Shown: piece after piece, positions 57,927 to 64,000 of the stretch
Layout of the letters: every line of letters begins with the position of its first letter
Numbering within the stretch: the first letter of the stretch is position 1
DNA from: Nymphaea colorata
Taxonomy: Eukaryota; Streptophyta; Magnoliopsida; Nymphaeales; Nymphaeaceae
Direction: 5' to 3'
NCBI RefSeq assembly: GCF_008831285.2
Contig: NC_045148.1
Location: 16,842,802 to 16,906,801 of the forward strand
DNA length: 64,000 nucleotides
Position numbers and translations under genes: made by a program
Notes under the pieces: model-generated
Told to the model about the DNA's origin: nothing
The model's input: the letters and a program-made list of their open reading frames with translations, nothing else
Databases searched by the model: none

Positions 57927-59899
57927 ATAGTCATCGGTCTGTGTACAGTGCCTTCGTGGGGACAGCCCTTACATGGCTGTTCATGTGAGAGATTGAGAGA
58001 GACCTTTGGACTTCGGAGTTCCGGTAGCAATTCCCTGTGATCCATGTAACTAACCTTTAATATAATGTTCATATTTACGCAGCTTTAATAAATGATGATC
58101 AGAATCTTTCTCATGTGGAGATACAGAGATTAATAGTTCTCTAAGATCTGCACCAAGCCCAGATCTACTGTTTTTAGGTCTGTTTTTATATGAGATATGC
58201 ACACAAACAGACGCATGTTCTCTCTCTCTCTCTCTCTCTCTCCCCCCCCCCCCCGACCTGATTCCGTTTGGATTGTCCAATTACATTACATTTAGATTGC
58301 CGACATCCAGCATATGGTCCAGCCTGTGCCAGCAGTTGTTGAACCCGCTAGACAATTTCTTGTGGTTGTTAAGATTTTTCAATGTAGTTTGGCCATGCTT
58401 GATGCGGGTGTTACAGCCTAATTGGTTCAACCAATGAGAAATTAGTTCACAATTTAACGGTGAAATTTTTTTTCACGTTTTTAACGGTTTTTTTAGAAAA
58501 CCTTGGAAAAAACTCGAAAAACTTTAAAAAATAAAAAAAGTAGGAATACACGAAATAAATCAGAAACTAATAGGAGAACATAAATAAAACTATAGAAAAG
58601 TGATAAAATGAATGTTTTAATGATGGTAAAAATGATGAAAAATAATTCAGTTTAAGTTTAAATTGAACCCATGATAATATCAATGCTAAAAAATAGCAAA
58701 ATAAAAAAAATACGAAAAAATCACAAAAGAAGGTGAAAATAAGGAGATAATAATGCGACAACTTTTTTTTTTCCCATTCTTTACAAAATATCATGATTTT
58801 TTTCCTTCTTTTTTTCTTATTTTTCATGTTAATATCACAATATTTTCGAAAATATCATGATATCTGTGTGGATCAAGAACTCATTTATCCTGTGGATTAA
58901 GCTAAGAAGATCGTTCCTTGTATTAGTTTGCTTTTCACACATACGCACATATAAGGAGAAGACATTATACAATAAAAGCTAATGAGATCTGGCCTCAGGT
59001 TAACAGCAAATCTCGCCGTTGAAATGAATGGACCAGAAAACACAGCCAAACTCTGTTGATAGATGGGCACATCACAGATTTCCGAATGAATTTGATACAA
59101 CCAAGAGAAACAAAATTTCAAAAGCATTCATAGAAAGCAAACCATTGTTAAAAACTCAAATCGGACTGCATGTACTTGCAAAGTGTATAATACTGCACAC
59201 GTAAGCAAACTCATCATCTTATTCATTTCACCAAAGGAAGCCTTGAGGTCAGAGACAACAGTTTCTGGCACCAGTTTCTGCTAACAAACGTGTGGGGAGC
59301 ACGGTGAACGGTACGCCACGAAAGCTAAGGAGGAGACGTCATCTTAGACATGCCAAATGTGCGTATCATGTCATCATAAGTTAAGTACATGCCTATGGCA
59401 TACTATCCAATTGGAACTTCTTCCACCTCACGATGCGCAACCATTAGCCAAGCATGACATGTCATGGATCATGCTCACGTTGAGGATTATGTGAATGAGA
59501 ATCATGATACGAGGAAGAAAATTTAATGAGCATGAGATCATAGTTGGTAAGGTAGTCGAGAAGAAGGTTTTGAGGCAATCAAGGTCCGGCTCTGCCACCT
59601 TGCAGATTCAGAGTTCTAGAGCGTTCTCGACTGGTCAGGGCTCATCCAGCCTTATAACCTTTGAAGGAGAGGACCAAGTAAGTTGGTTTCTCCTTGGAGG
59701 TTCGTCGCCATTTCAGAAATGGCAAAAACAATGGTATTACCACCAAATCAAGTAAACTATGAAGAAAAATGCCCCAAACCTTATGTATAGAAGAGCAAAA
59801 CAGTTAAGAGGAAACAAGCAGGGTTCTCAGATAGGACTTTCCCGCCTGGAAAAAATCCAGCCAAAACTAACACAAAAATAACTGTACCTTAAACTTTAG
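57927..59899. other. intergenic
   Basis: 58220-58254 is a (TC)n run followed by a poly-C tract. 58440-58880 is the inverted copy of the AT-rich repeat in QSOX intron 3. No gene was recognised; open frames at 59495-59755 (+) and 58897-59127 (-) have no family resemblance. Confidence 0.45.
58440..58880 (-). repeat. AT-rich dispersed repeat, inverted copy
   Basis: It ends with AAAATATCATGATATCTGTG, the inverted counterpart of the start of 33525-33905, and is filled with homopolymer-rich AAAAAACTCG/TTTTTCTTATTTTTC words. It is non-coding. Confidence 0.6.
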
Positions 59900-62800
59900 C
59901 ATGCTCATTTTTCAGGCTCCGGTTTGCCGACTATATGACTGTCTGTCTGTTGATGATTTCACCACTGACATAGTAACGAGAACTTTCTCCTCTGGCTCTG
60001 GGGAAGGGTCGATTATAGTAACCACAGAACTAAAGAAAGCAGCAATCCAACCGCAATTAGCACCAACCCAACAATTACTAGTCACAGCAGATGCTTGAGG
60101 GGAGGACAGTGTGATGATATAATGATTCTGAAAAGTGTCGCTTACGAAATTACAGTTCTGTAGGTTTGAAAACAAAAGGAGTGTAATGATACAGTGCATA
60201 GGTCACATTTACGGCTGTCATCAACTGCTGGTATATGCTTGGGGTCGCCCTTCCTGGACTGATACAGAGATTTTTCTACCTCAAAAGGACATAGAAAAGA
60301 AAAATTAGTGACTACTTCTAAGAGAAGGAGCTAATCGGGAAAGGGATTTTCTGTAAGCTTAGACAATACAAACTGACTTATTTTATGCCATAGAAGCCAA
60401 ACAAGCACAAACTCAGAACATGAACAGACTTTGTGCCAATGCCAAATCTCTGCCGTTGTCATGCAGTACAATCGAAACCACTTTCTACACATTGAAGATA
60501 AGATCAAGAATTAAAAGAAATTGACATGCACATATGCACATGAAGTCCAGAACGATAATATGTACGCACAATCCGGAGATCAACTAGTGTAACCAGACCA
60601 CTTGCTCAAAACCTGATGAGGCTGTGGCTTGATGCATTGGTAAGTGCAACTTCTTCAGGATGACACTGGTTAACATTCAGCTGTGTATCAAAAAGAGAGT
60701 ACAGAATAGGGATTGGTAGACAAGACTGATTGTAGGAAGTCATGATTCTTCTGTTTTGGGACTGGGTCTGAATTTGCAGTTGTGATTATTGCTGCATTTA
60801 CCATTTACCACATTTACAAGCTCATGAATGATTTCTTTGCTCTGATACAATGTCCGATTAGTAGTCTTTTCATCCACACATGGAATAATACTGTTAAAAG
60901 CACTCTCTGCAGTATGCTTGGGGTTTGTCGAGCCATTCCTTCATAGAAACGCAGACGTCCGTGACAACACTGGAACAAATATATCCAAGAAGAATCACAC
61001 GAGATCTTCCATATTAAATGATGAAACATGATGCAGAAATTTTAAAATGCAAGAACATTTTCAGGCATTCCAGTTTGTTGGAAAAAGGCAACATTTCGGT
61101 AAATTCTTACTGATGTACGGTGTAAACAAAGCTAGACCTCAAATTGTTTTTACAGAGCAAAACAATGGTAAAACAGCTCCAGTAACATAGCGTCATGAAA
61201 AGACAAATTATCTGCCATCCTTGAACGAAGTAGCTGACATCAAGGGAATGGTATTCAGCTTTTCTGTTGATAAGCATTGAGGCAGTATGGATTGTCCAGT
61301 AGAGAGTTCTGCCTCCCCTACTCCAGCTTCACCAACAAATCTCATCTTTCTCTTTCCCCTTTTTCTTAATAAATAATAAGTTGGTTATAGTTGAAAGCTA
61401 ATATTGACTCTTCCATTTATAAATATCAATTATTTTTGCACATTAACTACAATATTCTGCTATTAACCACAATACGCTGTGATTTACTTCAGCCACCAGC
61501 TCATGATTTTCCATTTGTGATGTAGACCATATGGTGGCTAGAACATCAAATGGATGTGCATAAAAACAAAAGAAATTCTGGTGGGCCTTAGCACATAAGT
61601 AAATTCAATGTGTAAAGAAACATGATATTTTAATTTGCCACGTTGTTTAGACTGGGAGGCTGTGCTTTCTTATTAAGTACCAATAGCAGATGGTCTGCTA
61701 AGCCATAACCATTTAGTAATCTTCTAGTCATATATATCAGCAAGGGAATCTCCCCCGCCACAACCAACAAGCTGATGGCAGTGGCAAGTTTCAAACAAGG
61801 AAATCTCTAACAAGCAAACTGCAGAGTACCAACAAAAGAAAAAGTATAACTACCTAGAGGGAAACACAGAAAAAGGGAATTAACGATGTCACCAGGAGGT
61901 CCTTAATTTTAGTCCCCTGTCAACAGTGGCAAAAGCTCCATGAACAATAAAAGTGATTGCCACAACTAGCGAGCCTATCAATATAAAGCTGGATAAATGG
62001 AGCACAGGATGAAAGATCAGAGAGGAATAGCATTAATTAGCAGTCCAAACATCAAAAAAGAAAACAGTAAAAAGTAAGCAAAAGGCTTACATGTACCCAG
62101 CTTGCCGGTGTCTGAGGTTGTAGACCACTAGATATACAACCACTACAAAAAATGCCAACAACAAATCAATAAAAAGTAAAACAATAAAAATTACAAAGAC
62201 AGAAAAGAAAGGCCAGTCATAGAAGAACCAGCGCCTAGGTAATCATTCAGAGTAGACAAATTTAGTTTCCAACAAAATAAAAAGGAAACCGACTCTCAAG
62301 CTTGGGAGCTGTACCAACCACAAATAGCTGCTAGTTAACAACTTTACATCCATATGATGGTTATTCAACATCTCAGGTTTATTGAATTTGAACAAATTTA
62401 AAGTGTATCAAATCCCAAGAAAGACAAATATTACATGGAACAATCTAGGGTGGTACATGAGTTCGACATTGTCAGCATTAGATAGCAGAAAATGGAAGTA
62501 GATCTTTTAGTGGGAAATGATGAGACATTATATGGTGAATTCTGGATCACCCTTTCTCTTTAGGGGCTCATGCGGAAATAGACACAACTCATAAGTGTTC
62601 AAATAAATAGATATTATTGTAAGAAGCAGAATTGTTTCCGATGAAGATGTGATTTGAGGACAAACATAGACCGAGCACAGATAACAGAAGCGTCACAGTT
62701 GCCATAACAATCAACCAACACCTCCTGCATCACATCAGAAACAATATCTATCATGGTAAAAAAAAAGCTTGAAATAATTAGACCACGTCCTACATTAGTT

Positions 62801-63600
62801 GAATACAACTTACACAGCTTTATAAGCTTCCTGTACTCTTTTCCGAATTTTTAACTGTATGCATGCGAGGCATATTTGCTGAATTACCTAATTCACCATT
62901 TAGCTTGCCAATTACAGTCTGGCCTTTGATGGAAGAAGCACTTGCTCAACATTTATGGACCTTCCAAGAGGTAGGTATTCTGAGATGTTGCTAAGGCTGT
63001 GGAACTGTAAAATCTGACCGATTCCCAATAAAATGTAGCGTTCGTGACACCTCTTTGCAAAAACCATCGTGCCCAACTGAAAGGAGGACATAACCAACTC
63101 TACCAATAGAAAATAAAAAAAAGAGAAAAACGAATATAAACGATAACTGCTACTGACATCGCATCAAGAAGAAATGGAAAATGTAAATACATCAGTATAG
63201 ACCCCATCAATCATGCAGTAACCAAAGAAACTAAATAAATTGAATTTTGGCAGGAAAGACTGCACTGCAGTTGAAGACCATAAAAATCGGTAAACAATTA
63301 CAAAATTCAGGAGATGATTCTTATGAAGATGGTCGTGAAACCACTGAATGCAAACGTGAAGATGATATTAGCGGCTTAAAAGAGGTCAAACTGTTCATCG
63401 ACGGGTTTCAGAGCATTACATTGCAATTCATGTGAACATAAAAAGCGGCACTGGGAGAAACCCATACTCACCTCCAGAAGCTCCTTTTCCCGCCATATTT
63501 CCATCTACAGGAGTGAAGAATGATTAAAGACATCCCAAAGAAATGAACCATAAAAAGCCAACAAGAAAACCGGCAGCACCTGGAAAAGCAACAGACTTTA
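59900..63600 (-). pseudogene. pseudogene of a plant Tweety-like multi-pass membrane protein
   Basis: Exons of one family can be read in order on the minus strand but in shifting frames: GAAGFLVGFLWFISLGCL (about 63579-63527, then a stop); FISIGRVGYVLLSVGHDGF and SRTLHFIGNRSDFTV (63130-63020); after a one-base shift ISEYLPLGRSINVEQVLLPS (about 63000-62935); CWLIVMATVTLLLSVLGL (about 62724-62665); VVTDVCVSMKEWLDKP (about 60970-60920), then a shift at a G-run (60920-60923) into SIIPCVDEKTTNRTLYQSKE; a 7-bp tandem duplication (CATTTAC twice, 60795-60808); SYNQSCLPIPILYSLFDTQL and NQCHPEEVALTNAS (about 60745-60640); LQNCNFVSDTF (about 60160); HCPPLKHLL, stop, LVIVGLVLIAVGLLLSLVLW (about 60115-60015), stop. 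This order matches plant proteins of the At2g12400/At1g71110 kind, which have several membrane helices and two Cys-rich extracellular loops. No signal-peptide exon was found. A working protein is not possible. Confidence 0.8.
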
Positions 63601-64000
63601 ATAACGGTTAGGAGCGTCCATAAAGAGACCCTCAAATAGTAGATATCACCATTACTGTGAAAGAGGGAGAGAGAGAGTTACCAAGGAAGGGAGAGGAACA
63701 GAGGGAGTATGTTTATCTGTGAGCGTGTTGAACTACAGTGTTATGCCATCGCCCCCATCTTACATATAATTTTTCACAGGATGAGAATGTTCGTGTGTGG
63801 AGCCTCATCCATACTTAATAAGCTTCACTTATTTTTATAAAGGCATTTATGGTGTTTTGAAGCTTCAGTTATTTTTATAAGGGCATTTATGTCATTTTTC
63901 TTTACGCGTTTTGCCTTACTCTCATGGTTGTGAGGAGATAATCTTCGCTGGTATTATTATTATTCTGTATTAATAAAAAACCGTTTTATGCAGTGTGTCT
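63601..64000. other. end of window, no gene recognised
   Basis: A GA-rich run at 63663-63680, then AT-rich sequence with a short direct repeat (TTATTTTTATAA.GGCATTTATG, about 63829 and 63868). It could be the former promoter side of the pseudogene. Confidence 0.4.

Noticed and set aside
59495-59755. 86-codon plus-strand frame opposite the end of the pseudogene
   Set aside because: No domain and no conserved neighbours; near the limit expected by chance.
1-64000. CRISPR array, bacterial operon or phage system
   Set aside because: Spliced genes, plant families and LTR retrotransposons show that this is a plant chromosome; no spaced direct repeats of CRISPR type are present.

Overview
The window is nuclear DNA of a flowering plant. 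The evidence is AT-rich sequence, long GT-AG introns, CT/GA-rich leaders, many microsatellites and MITE-like elements, a Ty1/copia retrotransposon, and plant-specific families (SABATH methyltransferases, DUF4228/PADRE proteins, plant RINGv/DUF3675 ligases). I cannot name the species. Six genes can be read end to end; exon joins were made by hand from reading frame, splice consensus and family conservation, without transcript data.

Layout. 1-8.7 kb is a decayed region: a short Myb/SANT-like fragment (795-1016), a MITE-like element, two copies of a duplicated block (2.8-3.7 and 5.1-6.7 kb), and two broken SABATH methyltransferase fragments (4768-5081 and 6850-7353). A long, nearly perfect inverted repeat lies at 8451-8740. 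An intact three-exon SABATH gene follows at 9887-11853. 12-22 kb is mostly repeats around a PADRE gene (15298-15795); a second PADRE gene lies at 22074-22607. A seven-exon gene for an EEF1AKMT2/METTL10-type lysine methyltransferase spans 24911-30269. An eleven-exon gene for a quiescin sulfhydryl oxidase (QSOX) spans 32498-39346 and includes one GC-AG intron. A seven-exon minus-strand gene for a membrane RING-CH (RINGv) E3 ligase spans 42487-44709. About 8 kb without a recognisable gene follows. A complete 4.84-kb copia element with two 224-bp LTRs and a perfect 5-bp target duplication sits at 53080-57921 on the minus strand; its polyprotein frame carries four stops. At about 59.9-63.6 kb on the minus strand is a frameshifted pseudogene of a plant Tweety-like multi-pass membrane protein.

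The genes do not form a pathway. They are ordinary neighbours: small-molecule carboxyl methylation (SABATH), putative membrane-anchored stress proteins (PADRE), translation-factor methylation, secretory-pathway disulfide formation (QSOX) and membrane ubiquitination (RINGv). The most unusual features are the 290-nt fold-back next to the SABATH cluster, the staged decay of SABATH copies, the GC-AG intron in QSOX, and the copia element whose inactivating changes all look like cytosine deamination.
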